A stretch of DNA of 20,054 bases from Schlegelella_A sp031360885 (lineage in GTDB: Bacteria > Pseudomonadota > Gammaproteobacteria > Burkholderiales > Burkholderiaceae_C), in contig JANMCC010000050.1 in assembly GCA_031360885.1 (NCBI GenBank), positions 1-20,054 on the forward strand, written 5' to 3'. Of this stretch, positions 1 to 6,778 are shown in pieces. The first letter of the stretch is position 1, and each line of letters begins with the position of its first letter. A program made the position numbers and the translations under genes. Under the pieces are notes generated by a model, which worked only from the letters and a program-made list of their open reading frames with translations, had not been told where the DNA came from and did no database searches.

Positions 1-1427
1 CCGCCGGCGTGGGCCATGGGGACCGGGTCGCGCTGCTGTGCTCGAACCGGGCCGAGCTGCTCGAGACCTTCGTCGCCTGCGGCTGGATCGGCGCCATCGC
101 GGTGCCGATCAACACCGCCTCGATGGGGCCGCAGATCGAGTACGTGCTGCGCGACAGCGGCGCGCGGCTGCTGGTCGTGGAGGAGGGATTCGTCGGGCGG
201 CTGGCGACCACCGGGCTCGGCGACAGCGCGCTCGACATGATCTGGATCGTCGGCCACGCGACGGCCGGGGCGAAGGCGGCGACCGGCGTGCCCTGCGCCG
301 CGTTCCCGCCGCTGCCGTCCGACGCCGCCGCCGCCGACGAGCCCACCGTTCTTCCGTCCGACCCCCTCGCCATCCTCTACACCTCGGGCACCACCGGCCC
401 GGCCAAGGGCGTGCTCTGCTCGCATGCGCAGTTCCATTGGTGGGGCGTGCACAGCGCTCAGGTCCTCGGCGTGGTCGCCGGCGACGTGCTCTGCACGACG
501 CTGCCGCTCTTTCACATCAACGCCCTCAACACCTTCGCCCAGGCCTCACTCGCCGGCGCCTCGGTCGTGTTCGAGCCGCGCTTCTCGGCCTCGGCGTTCT
601 GGCCGACGATGCACGAGCGCCAGGCGACCGTCGTTTACCTGCTCGGCGCGATGGTGCCGATCCTGCTCGCGCAGCCGGTGTCGGACGCGGAGCGCGGTCA
701 TCGCGTCCGCGTCGGCCTCGGCCCGGGCGTGCCGGCGAGCGCCGCAGCGGCGTTTCGCGAGCGCACCGGCGTGGCGCTGGTCGAAGGCTACGGCTCGACC
801 GAAACGAACTTCGTGATCGCCAGCGCGCCCGACCGCTCGCGGCCCGGCTGCATGGGGTGGCTGCGGCCCGGGTTCGAGGCGCGCGTCGTCGATGCGAACG
901 ACGTCGAGCTGCCGGCCGGCGAGGCGGGCGAGCTGCTGCTGCGCGCCGACGAGCCCTTCGCCTTCTCGAGCGGCTATTTCGGCAAGCCCGAGGCGACCGT
1001 CGCCGCCTGGCGCAACCTCTGGTTCCACACCGGCGACCGGGTCGTGCGCGAGGCCGACGGCGCGTTCCGCTTCGTCGACCGCATCAAGGACGCGATCCGC
1101 CGGCGCGGCGAGAACATCTCGTCGTACGAGGTCGAGCAGGTGCTGCAGAGCCACCCGGGGGTGGCCGCCGTCGCGGTCTATCCGGTGCGCTCGGAGCTGG
1201 CCGAAGACGAGGTGATGGCGGCGCTTGTCGCCCGGCCCGGCGAGACGCTCGACCCGGCCGAGCTGGCCCGCTTCTGCGCCACGCGGCTGCCCTACTTCGC
1301 GATCCCGCGCTTCGTCGACATCGTCGCCGAGTTGCCGCGCACCGAGAACGGCAAGGTGCAGAAGTACAAGCTGCGCGAGCGCGGCGTCACGCCGACCGCG
1401 TGGGACCGCAGCGGGGCGAGAACATGA
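1..1427 (+). CDS. ATP-dependent acyl-CoA ligase, CaiC-like, 5' end cut off by the window
   Basis: AMP-forming acyl-CoA ligase (ANL superfamily): it should activate a carboxylic acid to an acyl-AMP and then to an acyl-CoA in the cytoplasm. The reading frame is open to the left edge, so the gene starts outside the window and perhaps 40-60 residues are missing; the GTG at 9 is internal. Visible motifs are the phosphate-binding loop YTSGTTGPAKG (about nt 378-410), the adenine motif YGSTETN (nt 789-809), HTGDR (nt 1027-1041), the hinge DRIKDAIRRRGENIS (nt 1077-1121) and the C-terminal catalytic lysine in PRTENGKVQK (nt 1336-1365). The RRRGENISSYEVE hinge is typical of carnitine/crotonobetaine-CoA ligase relatives. 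The stop overlaps the start of the next gene (ATGA, 1424-1427), so the two ligases are translationally coupled. The substrate cannot be read from the sequence; an aromatic or arylaliphatic acid is an inference from the neighbours. Confidence 0.9.
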   Translation, partial: AGVGHGDRVALLCSNRAELLETFVACGWIGAIAVPINTASMGPQIEYVLRDSGARLLVVEEGFVGRLATTGLGDSALDMIWIVGHATAGAKAATGVPCAAFPPLPSDAAAADEPTVLPSDPLAILYTSGTTGPAKGVLCSHAQFHWWGVHSAQVLGVVAGDVLCTTLPLFHINALNTFAQASLAGASVVFEPRFSASAFWPTMHERQATVVYLLGAMVPILLAQPVSDAERGHRVRVGLGPGVPASAAAAFRERTGVALVEGYGSTETNFVIASAPDRSRPGCMGWLRPGFEARVVDANDVELPAGEAGELLLRADEPFAFSSGYFGKPEATVAAWRNLWFHTGDRVVREADGAFRFVDRIKDAIRRRGENISSYEVEQVLQSHPGVAAVAVYPVRSELAEDEVMAALVARPGETLDPAELARFCATRLPYFAIPRFVDIVAELPRTENGKVQKYKLRERGVTPTAWDRSGART

Positions 1428-2767
1428 CCGACTACTGGAATCCCGAGCTCGAGACGCTTCCCTGGAGCCAGGTCGAGCGCTGGCAGGCGGCGCGCGTCGC
1501 GGAGATGCTCGCGGCGCTGCGCCTGCGCTCGCGCCTCTATGCGCGGCTGCACGCCGGCGTGCCCGAGGGCTTCGTCGTGCGCGCCGCCGCCGACCTGGCG
1601 GCGCTGCCGTTCACGCTCAAGGACGACCTGCGCGCCGCCCAGGAAGCGGCGAGCGACGAAGAGCCCTTCGGCGAGAACCAGGCCGTCGCGCAGGCCGACA
1701 TCGTGCAGGCGATCTCGTCCTCGGGCACGACCGGGCGGCCGCTCTACTACGCGCTGACCGCGCGCGACGTCGACGTGTTCAGCGACGCGATCGCCAACGT
1801 CTGGTACACCGCCGGCATCCGCAAGGGCGACATCGTCGCCCACCTGGTCGGCCTGCCGATGGTCGCCGGCGGCCTGCCGTACGCCGACGGCTTTCGCCGC
1901 ATCGGCGCCACCCTGTGCTGGCTGGGCGGCTTTCCGACCGAGCGCATCCTGCGCGAGATGCGGCACCTGCGCGTCACCACCCTGCTGGCGACGACCTCGT
2001 TCGCGCTCCATCTTGCGGAGAAGTGGGACGCGGTCGGGCGCGAGACCGGCATCGCCTCGCGCCTGCAGAAGGTGCTGGGCGGCGGCGAGCCCGGCCTGGC
2101 CCAGCCCGAGCTGCGCCGGCGCATCGTCGAAGGCCTCGCCCTCGGCCACGTGCGCGAGACCATGGGCCTGGGCGACGTGATCCCTTCCATGTGGGGCGAG
2201 TGCGAGGTGCAGGACGGAATGCACTTCAACGCCCAGCGCTACGTGATGCTCGAGCTCGTCGATCCCGAGACCGGCCAGGCGCTGCCCTGGCGCGGCGGCG
2301 CCACTGGCGAGATCGTCTACACCACGTTCGCGCGCGAGGCGACTCCGGTCGTTCGCTACCGCTCGCGCGACCACGCCGAGGTGGTGGCGATGAAGTGCGC
2401 CTGCGGCCGCACCAGCCCGCGCATCCGCTGCATCGGCCGCACCGACGACATGCTGATCTACAAGGGCATGAACGTCTTCCCCACCGCCATCCGCGACCTG
2501 GTGGTCGATCGCTTCGCGGGCCGGATCGAGCCGCTGCTGCGCTTGTGGAAGACGCGCCGCGAGCAGGTGCGCTTCGACGATGCGATCGAGGTCGACGTGG
2601 AGGCCTCGGCCGCGATCGAAGAGGCGGCGCGGGCGGCGCTGGCGCGCGAGATCGAGGACGTGGTGCGCGCGCAGCTCCAGGTGCGGGTCGCGGTGACGGT
2701 GCTCGATCGCGGCGGGCTGCCGCGTGGCGTCTACAAGAACGCGATCGTCGCGGTGCGCGAGGGCTGA
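1424..2767 (+). CDS. Phenylacetate-CoA ligase (PaaK)-like aryl-CoA ligase
   Basis: A 447-residue AMP-forming ligase of the PaaK branch, which is shorter than the usual ANL ligases and activates phenylacetate, indoleacetate or related aromatic acids. The phosphate loop ISSSGTTGRP lies at residues 97-106. The Cys-containing stretch MKCACGRTSPRI (nt 2391-2426) followed by IGRTDDML and YKGMNVFP is the PaaK signature, and the small C-terminal domain is present. The ATG at 1424 is chosen because it overlaps the upstream stop and begins the recognisable N-terminus MTDYWNPELET; the same frame is open further upstream only as a shadow of the preceding ligase. The gene runs toward the minus-strand operon and ends 42 bp from it at a hairpin. 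Two different ligases side by side suggest at least two acid substrates or a fallback pair. The exact substrate is unknown. Confidence 0.9.
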   Translation: MTDYWNPELETLPWSQVERWQAARVAEMLAALRLRSRLYARLHAGVPEGFVVRAAADLAALPFTLKDDLRAAQEAASDEEPFGENQAVAQADIVQAISSSGTTGRPLYYALTARDVDVFSDAIANVWYTAGIRKGDIVAHLVGLPMVAGGLPYADGFRRIGATLCWLGGFPTERILREMRHLRVTTLLATTSFALHLAEKWDAVGRETGIASRLQKVLGGGEPGLAQPELRRRIVEGLALGHVRETMGLGDVIPSMWGECEVQDGMHFNAQRYVMLELVDPETGQALPWRGGATGEIVYTTFAREATPVVRYRSRDHAEVVAMKCACGRTSPRIRCIGRTDDMLIYKGMNVFPTAIRDLVVDRFAGRIEPLLRLWKTRREQVRFDDAIEVDVEASAAIEEAARAALAREIEDVVRAQLQVRVAVTVLDRGGLPRGVYKNAIVAVREG

Positions 2768-2773
2768 GCGCTG

Positions 2774-2804
2774 CTCCCTCTTCCCGCGGCGCGGGGAGAG
2801 GGAG
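2774..2804. terminator. GC-rich hairpin between convergent genes, possible bidirectional terminator
   Basis: The arms CTCCCTCTTCCCGCG (2774-2788) and CGCGGGGAGAGGGAG (2790-2804) pair over 14-15 positions with one G-T wobble. It lies in the 42-bp gap between the PaaK-like gene (plus) and the MDR gene (minus), where a shared terminator is expected. There is no T-tract on either side, so classical intrinsic termination is uncertain. Its CCCTCT..GGGAGAGGG style resembles a short palindromic repeat that is common between genes in beta- and gammaproteobacteria. Confidence 0.5.
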
Positions 2805-2809
2805 ACGGA

Positions 2810-3700
2810 TCAGGGGACCAGCACCGCGCGGCCGCGGTGGCCGCGCTCGGCGATCCAGGCCATCGCCTCGGCGGCCTGCGAGAGGGCGAAGGTGCGCAGC
2901 GGCAACGTCAGGCGGCCGTCGGCCAGGCGGGCGAGCAGCTCCGGCGCGGCGGCGCGCGCCTCGGCCTCGCGGCGCAGCATGTTGAGCGGCAGCAGGCGAA
3001 TGTCGCGCTGCATCAGCTCGGCGAGGTCGAGCTCGATCCGCCGGCCGGCCGTGTAGCCGACGAGCACGGCGCGGCCGCCGGGCACGAGTCGGGCGAGCAG
3101 GGCGGCGAGGGGCGGGCCGCCGACGGCGTCGATCAGCAGGTCGCAGGGCGCGTCGTCGTCCTCCGTGCCCGCGACTTCGCCGCCGCCGCCCGCGACCAGG
3201 ACCCGCGCCCCGGCGGCGCGCGCGAGCTGCACCACGACCCCGCCGACCGCGCCGCTGGCGCCGCTGACGAGCACGCGCTCGCCTGCTTGCAGCGCGCCGA
3301 CGCCGAACAGCGCGACCCACGCCGCGGTGCACGGCGAGAAGAACGCCGCGCCGAGCGGCATCGCGATCGCTTCGGGCAGAAGGCCGAGCGCGGCGTCGGG
3401 CGCGCTGATCGTCTCGCGCCAGGTGCCGTCTTCGGCGGTGCCGAGGCCGGCGCCGCGCAGCCAGACGCGCGTGCCGACGGCGAAGCGCTCGCCCTGCAGC
3501 ACCGTGCCCGCGGCCTCGACCCCGGGCACGTAGGGCAGCGCCGGATGGCGCAGGAACCCGCCGGCGGCGATCGAGCGGTCGAGGTGGCTCGCGGTCGTCG
3601 CCGCCATCTTCACCAGCGTGCGGCCGGGGCGCGGCTCGGGCTCGGGCAGGTCCTCGAGCCGGGGCGCCTCGCCCCAGGCGTGGATGCGCATCGCCTTCAT
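2810..3700 (-). CDS. Zinc-less MDR family NAD(P)H:quinone oxidoreductase-like protein
   Basis: A 296-residue medium-chain dehydrogenase/reductase. It opens MKAMRIHAWGEAP, has the N-terminal GroES-like domain with PYVPGVEAAGTV (residues 56-67), then a Rossmann domain with SGASGAVGGVVVQLA (146-160). I see no Cys-rich structural zinc lobe and no catalytic-zinc Cys/His set, so quinone oxidoreductase or enoyl reductase chemistry fits better than alcohol dehydrogenase. It is somewhat short for the group (usually about 320-330), with a compressed stretch after the nucleotide-binding strand around residues 162-185. The ATG at 3700 overlaps the stop of the upstream hydrolase (3697-3700). It is the last gene of the four-gene minus operon and probably reduces an unsaturated or quinoid intermediate made by its neighbours; that role is inferred from context only. 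Confidence 0.85.
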   Translation of the reverse strand: MKAMRIHAWGEAPRLEDLPEPEPRPGRTLVKMAATTASHLDRSIAAGGFLRHPALPYVPGVEAAGTVLQGERFAVGTRVWLRGAGLGTAEDGTWRETISAPDAALGLLPEAIAMPLGAAFFSPCTAAWVALFGVGALQAGERVLVSGASGAVGGVVVQLARAAGARVLVAGGGGEVAGTEDDDAPCDLLIDAVGGPPLAALLARLVPGGRAVLVGYTAGRRIELDLAELMQRDIRLLPLNMLRREAEARAAAPELLARLADGRLTLPLRTFALSQAAEAMAWIAERGHRGRAVLVP

Positions 3701-4509
3701 GTCAGCGCCTCGACGAAGGCGAGCACCGCGGCGGCGAATTCGCGCGGGCACTGGTCCGGCAGGGGCACGCCGCCGGCGATCGTCGCCACTTGCGCGGCCG
3801 GAAAGAGGTGGCGCCATTCGGCGAGGTGCGGCGCGGCGAACGGATCGTCGCTGGCCTGGACGATCAGCATCGGCGCGCGCACGCTGCCGATGCGCTCTTC
3901 CATCCGGTAAGACGCGACCGCTCGATGCCCGGCCTCGACGTCGCCGCCGACCTTGAGCGCGTCGGCGACGAAGGCCTGCAGCAGCTCGGGCCGGCCGGCG
4001 GGATAGAACGGCTGGCGCTTCCGCCAGAGCGCGGCGAGGTGCGTGCCGTCGTCGCTGGGCGCGACCGCGTCGATCGCCGCCCGGCCGGCGCGGGCGCGGC
4101 GGAAGGCCTCGCCGGTGTACGGCGTCGACGAGAGCACGAGCGAGGCGACGCGCTCCGGCGCGCGCGCCGCGATCTCGACCGCGACGACGCCGCCGGTGTG
4201 ATGGCCGACGACGTGGGCGCGCGCCACGCCGATCGCGTCGAGGAGTTGCAGCGCCGCCGCGGCCCAGGCCTCGATGCCGGGCGTGGCGACCGGATCCGAC
4301 TCGCCGAAGCCGGCGGTGTCGATGGCGATGACGCGCCGGCGCGCGCCGATCAGGGGCAGCACCTCGGCGTACTCGCGCCAGCTTCGCGGCGTCTGGTGCA
4401 GGAGGACGACCGGCGCCGTCCGGCTGGCGCCATCGCCGCAGTCCGCGTAGTGCATCTGGCCGTGCGCCACGTCGGCGTACGCACGCCGGGGGCGTGGCGG
4501 CGTCGTCAC
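3697..4509 (-). CDS. Alpha/beta-hydrolase-fold protein with a His at the nucleophile position
   Basis: A 270-residue alpha/beta-hydrolase-fold protein. The oxyanion-side motif VVLLHQTPRSW is at residues 34-44, the elbow VVGHHTGG at 100-107, and a D-D pair after the strand MLIVQASDDP at 214-223. The elbow normally reads G-x-Ser-x-G; here the nucleophile position is His104 (codon CAC, 4198-4200). The C-terminal segment IAGGVPLPDQCP (244-255) also lacks the usual catalytic His after GG. So it is either a member of a subfamily with different chemistry (C-C hydrolase, lyase or cofactor-free oxygenase type) or a non-catalytic protein. The GTG start at 4509 is supported by the GTGA overlap with the upstream stop. 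It sits between a 3-hydroxyacyl-CoA dehydrogenase and an MDR reductase in one operon. The fold is sure; the reaction is unknown. Confidence 0.88.
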   Translation of the reverse strand: MTTPPRPRRAYADVAHGQMHYADCGDGASRTAPVVLLHQTPRSWREYAEVLPLIGARRRVIAIDTAGFGESDPVATPGIEAWAAAALQLLDAIGVARAHVVGHHTGGVVAVEIAARAPERVASLVLSSTPYTGEAFRRARAGRAAIDAVAPSDDGTHLAALWRKRQPFYPAGRPELLQAFVADALKVGGDVEAGHRAVASYRMEERIGSVRAPMLIVQASDDPFAAPHLAEWRHLFPAAQVATIAGGVPLPDQCPREFAAAVLAFVEALT

Positions 4510-5498
4510 GGCAGCGTGTCTTCGGCCGGCGGCCGCCACAGGCCGGCGTCGCGCACCTGCGCGAGGGTGCGGCCGAGCACGTCGCGGCGGTAGGCGCCGG
4601 TGTCGCGGCCGCGGTAGTCGTAGAAGCCAACGCCCGTCTTCAGGCCGAGCCGGCCTTCTTCCATCATCCTGCCGATCACCGGCGGCGCGGCGTAGCGCGC
4701 CGCGTCGATCGAGCCGGCCATCTCGCGGCTGGCGTGGTGCAGGATGTCGGCGCCGCCGAAGTCGATGAACTCGACCACGCCGATCGCCGCGAAGCGCAGG
4801 CCCAGGCCATAGCGCGTCGCCCGGTCGATCTCCTCGGCGGTGGCGACGCCTTCCTCGATCATCCGCGCCGCCTCGTTCATCACCAGCGCCTGCAGGCGCG
4901 GGACGATGTAGCCGGGGGCGACGCCGCAAACCACAGGCAGCTTGCCGATCGAAGTCATCGCCGCCCGGGTGTGCTCCACTGCTTCGGGGCTCGTGCCGGG
5001 ATGCACGCTCAGCTCGACCACCGGGATCAGGTAGGCCGGGTTCAGCCAGTGCAGGTTGAGGAAGCGCTCGGCGTGCGCGCACAGCGGCGCGAGCTGGGTC
5101 ACGAGGATGCTGCTCGTGGTCGAGGTGACCACGGCATCGGCGCGGCAGTGGCGGCCGATCTCGGCGAGCGCTTCGCGCTTTGCCTCCAGGGTCTCGGGCA
5201 CGCCCTCGAAGATCATGTCGGCGGCGAGCAGCGCGGCGGGGGCGTCGGCGGCCTCGACCCACTGCACCCGGCCGGCGATCGCCTCGATGGCGCCCGCGTC
5301 CATCGCGCCGAGCTGGGCCAGGATCTCGAGGCTTTGCCGGATCTCGGCGAACGCCTCGTCGCGCAGCCGGGTCGCCGCCGCGGGCTCGCGCCGGCGCGAG
5401 TCGATCAGGGCGATGGCGTGCCCGGCGTAAGCGAAGGCGATGGCGATGCCCCGGCCCATGCGGCCGGCGCCGTAGGCGGCGTAGCGTGCCATCGCCAT
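4506..5498 (-). CDS. 3-hydroxyacyl-CoA dehydrogenase family protein
   Basis: A 330-residue member of the short-chain L-3-hydroxyacyl-CoA dehydrogenase family, which oxidises a 3-hydroxyacyl-CoA to the 3-oxo form with NAD+. The NAD-binding loop YGAGRMGRGIA is at residues 9-19 and the catalytic His-Glu region LHWLNPAYLIPVVE gives His150 and Glu162. In the usual PGF-x-V-N-R motif that supplies an Asn to the active site, this protein reads APGYIVPRLQ, with Pro200 in place of the Asn. I recall this variant from a related subfamily, so it may be a normal subgroup trait rather than a lesion, but the substrate may not be a simple 3-hydroxyacyl-CoA. The start is ATG 5498, with a second in-frame ATG two codons later (5492). 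It begins 3 bp after the opine-dehydrogenase stop and overlaps the next gene by 4 bp. Confidence 0.88.
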   Translation of the reverse strand: MAMARYAAYGAGRMGRGIAIAFAYAGHAIALIDSRRREPAAATRLRDEAFAEIRQSLEILAQLGAMDAGAIEAIAGRVQWVEAADAPAALLAADMIFEGVPETLEAKREALAEIGRHCRADAVVTSTTSSILVTQLAPLCAHAERFLNLHWLNPAYLIPVVELSVHPGTSPEAVEHTRAAMTSIGKLPVVCGVAPGYIVPRLQALVMNEAARMIEEGVATAEEIDRATRYGLGLRFAAIGVVEFIDFGGADILHHASREMAGSIDAARYAAPPVIGRMMEEGRLGLKTGVGFYDYRGRDTGAYRRDVLGRTLAQVRDAGLWRPPAEDTLP

Positions 5499-5501
5499 CC
5501 G

Positions 5502-6575
5502 CTACTCGCCTTCGTGCAGACGCTGACGCAGGGCCGCGGGCGCGAGGCCGGCGAGGCCCAGCGCCTCGAGCGTGCGCGGCCCCTGGCGCAGGTCGCGGCC
5601 GAGGAAGCCGCCGGTGACGGCGAGCAGGCCCTGGGCGATCGGCGCATCGACGCCGCACCAGCGCGCCACCGAGGCGAGGAAGGCGAGGCCGAGCTCGGTG
5701 TCCTCGGTGACGTAGCGGTGCGTGTGCAGGTCGATGTGCTCGCGCCAGTCGCCCGAATCGACGAGCTTCTTGTGCGCGTCGCCGTACATCCAGCGGTCGT
5801 TGGCGTAGTGGTCGGCGAGCGGATAGTGCGGCGCACCGTAGCCGAGCGCCTCGCGCACCGCGATGCGCTCCCGGTCGAGCCGGTCGGTCACGGCCCGCAC
5901 CGCCGGCTGCGTGCCTTCGGCGTGGATGTCCCAGCGCTCGAAGTGCTGCAGCGGCGCCGCGTTCATGACCATCAGCGGCGGATGGATCACCGGGCCGGCG
6001 TTCATCAGCGCGCCCGAGAGCGCGTCGCCGCAGGCGTGCACGGCCGGGTAGGCGCGGGAGATCACCGCCAGCGCCGCGTCGCTGCGTCGTGCCGGATAGA
6101 CGCCGGTCGGCAGGCGCACGGCGCGGATGGTGATGCGCACGTCGCGCGGCCCCAGCTTTCGAGCGAGGTAGGGCAGGGTGCCGGTCTCGGCCCAGGCGAC
6201 CTCGGCGCGCGAGCCGTGCTCGTGCACCAGCCGGGCCATGACGAAGCTGCCGAAGGTGCCGGGCGCGAGGAACACGACCTGGCCGTCCTCGAGGTGCGGC
6301 GCCATCGCTTGGGCGATGTCGGCCTGGGCGAGCGCCGGCGTCGGCAGGACGATCAGCTCGGCGCCGGCGATCGCGATGCCGATGTCGGCGCTGGCGCGGC
6401 TGAACGCGACCTCGCGCCGGCCGCGCTCGTCGACCAAGGCGATGGCGCCGGCTTCGACCAGCGGCGCGAGCGCGGCGGCGTCGCGGCGCCAGAGGCGGAC
6501 TTCGTGGCCGGCCTCGGCAAGGTCGGCGGCGGCGGCGTAGCAGCCGTGGCCGCCGCCGAGCACGGCGATCTTCAT
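5502..6575 (-). CDS. Octopine/nopaline (opine) dehydrogenase family protein
   Basis: A 357-residue NAD(P)-dependent dehydrogenase of the opine type. It has an N-terminal Rossmann fold MKIAVLGGGHGCYAAAADL (residues 1-19) and a helical C-terminal domain with the conserved substrate His in NAGPVIHPP (His198) and a later HYPLADHYAND segment typical of octopine/nopaline dehydrogenases. The family couples an amino group to a 2-oxo acid reductively, or runs the reverse; some bacterial members act on unrelated hydroxy or imino substrates. The ATG at 6575 is chosen because it opens the Rossmann motif exactly. It is the first gene of the minus operon and faces the anthranilate operon across a shared control region, so a role with an amino-bearing intermediate is tempting but unproven. 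A 10-codon upstream ORF overlaps its start. No strong ribosome site is visible. Confidence 0.85.
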   Translation of the reverse strand: MKIAVLGGGHGCYAAAADLAEAGHEVRLWRRDAAALAPLVEAGAIALVDERGRREVAFSRASADIGIAIAGAELIVLPTPALAQADIAQAMAPHLEDGQVVFLAPGTFGSFVMARLVHEHGSRAEVAWAETGTLPYLARKLGPRDVRITIRAVRLPTGVYPARRSDAALAVISRAYPAVHACGDALSGALMNAGPVIHPPLMVMNAAPLQHFERWDIHAEGTQPAVRAVTDRLDRERIAVREALGYGAPHYPLADHYANDRWMYGDAHKKLVDSGDWREHIDLHTHRYVTEDTELGLAFLASVARWCGVDAPIAQGLLAVTGGFLGRDLRQGPRTLEALGLAGLAPAALRQRLHEGE

Positions 6576-6604
6576 CGCGGCTGTCTCGCTGCTCGGTTTC
6601 TCAT
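6572..6604 (-). other. Possible 10-codon leader ORF overlapping the opine-dehydrogenase start
   Basis: An ATG at 6604 opens MRNRAARQPR and ends in TGA at 6572-6574, sharing ATGA with the opine-dehydrogenase start. It lies inside the leader predicted from the promoter at 6636-6664. No Shine-Dalgarno is visible in front of it, so it may be chance. Confidence 0.25.
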
Positions 6605-6624
6605 GGCGGACGAGGCTACACTGC

Positions 6625-6641
6625 TTGACTTCTAAAGTAAA
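6625..6641. promoter_or_regulatory. Candidate operator over the minus-strand promoter
   Basis: TTGACTT (6625-6631), 3-bp spacer, AAGTAAA (6635-6641): a 7-bp inverted repeat with one mismatch. It overlaps the whole -10 box of the minus-strand promoter and the start region. It shares the ACTT/AAGT half-site core with the repeat at 6745-6761 but with a shorter spacer. Binding by the MarR protein encoded downstream is an inference. Confidence 0.5.
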
Positions 6642-6664
6642 CCGCTTGTCCGGCGGGCTGGCAA
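6636..6664 (-). promoter_or_regulatory. Sigma70-like promoter of the minus operon
   Basis: Read on the minus strand: TTGCCA (6659-6664) as -35 (5/6 to consensus), exactly 17 bp, then TTTACT (6636-6641) as -10 (4/6). The predicted start is near 6629, giving a leader of about 54 nt to the opine-dehydrogenase ATG. It is placed head-to-head with the promoter at 6720-6748. Confidence 0.55.
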
Positions 6665-6719
6665 AGGCGCAGCCCGCGACCCCACGCCTTCGCCGTCCCG
6701 CGCCACGCATGGACAAGGC

Positions 6720-6748
6720 TTGCCAAACCCCGAGACCGACGCTAGACT
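6720..6748 (+). promoter_or_regulatory. Sigma70-like promoter of the anthranilate operon
   Basis: TTGCCA (6720-6725) as -35 (5/6), 17-bp spacer, TAGACT (6743-6748) as -10 (4/6). The predicted start is near 6755, about 24 nt ahead of the GTG at 6779. It has the same -35 hexamer and spacer as the divergent promoter. Confidence 0.6.
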
Positions 6749-6761
6749 TGCTTCACAAGTC
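6745..6761. promoter_or_regulatory. Perfect inverted repeat, candidate MarR operator
   Basis: GACTTG (6745-6750), CTTCA spacer, CAAGTC (6756-6761): a perfect 6-bp inverted repeat of 17 bp in total. It covers part of the -10 box and the predicted transcription start, the classic place for a repressor to block polymerase. The MarR gene lies within the controlled operon, so autoregulated repression relieved by a pathway CoA ester or anthranilate is the simplest model (inference). Confidence 0.6.
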
Positions 6762-6778
6762 AACTATTCAGGCCTGAT

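Noticed and set aside
4494..6635. A 713-codon plus-strand frame opposite the opine and hydroxyacyl-CoA dehydrogenases
   Set aside because: The minus strand carries full motif sets for known families; the plus frame has none.
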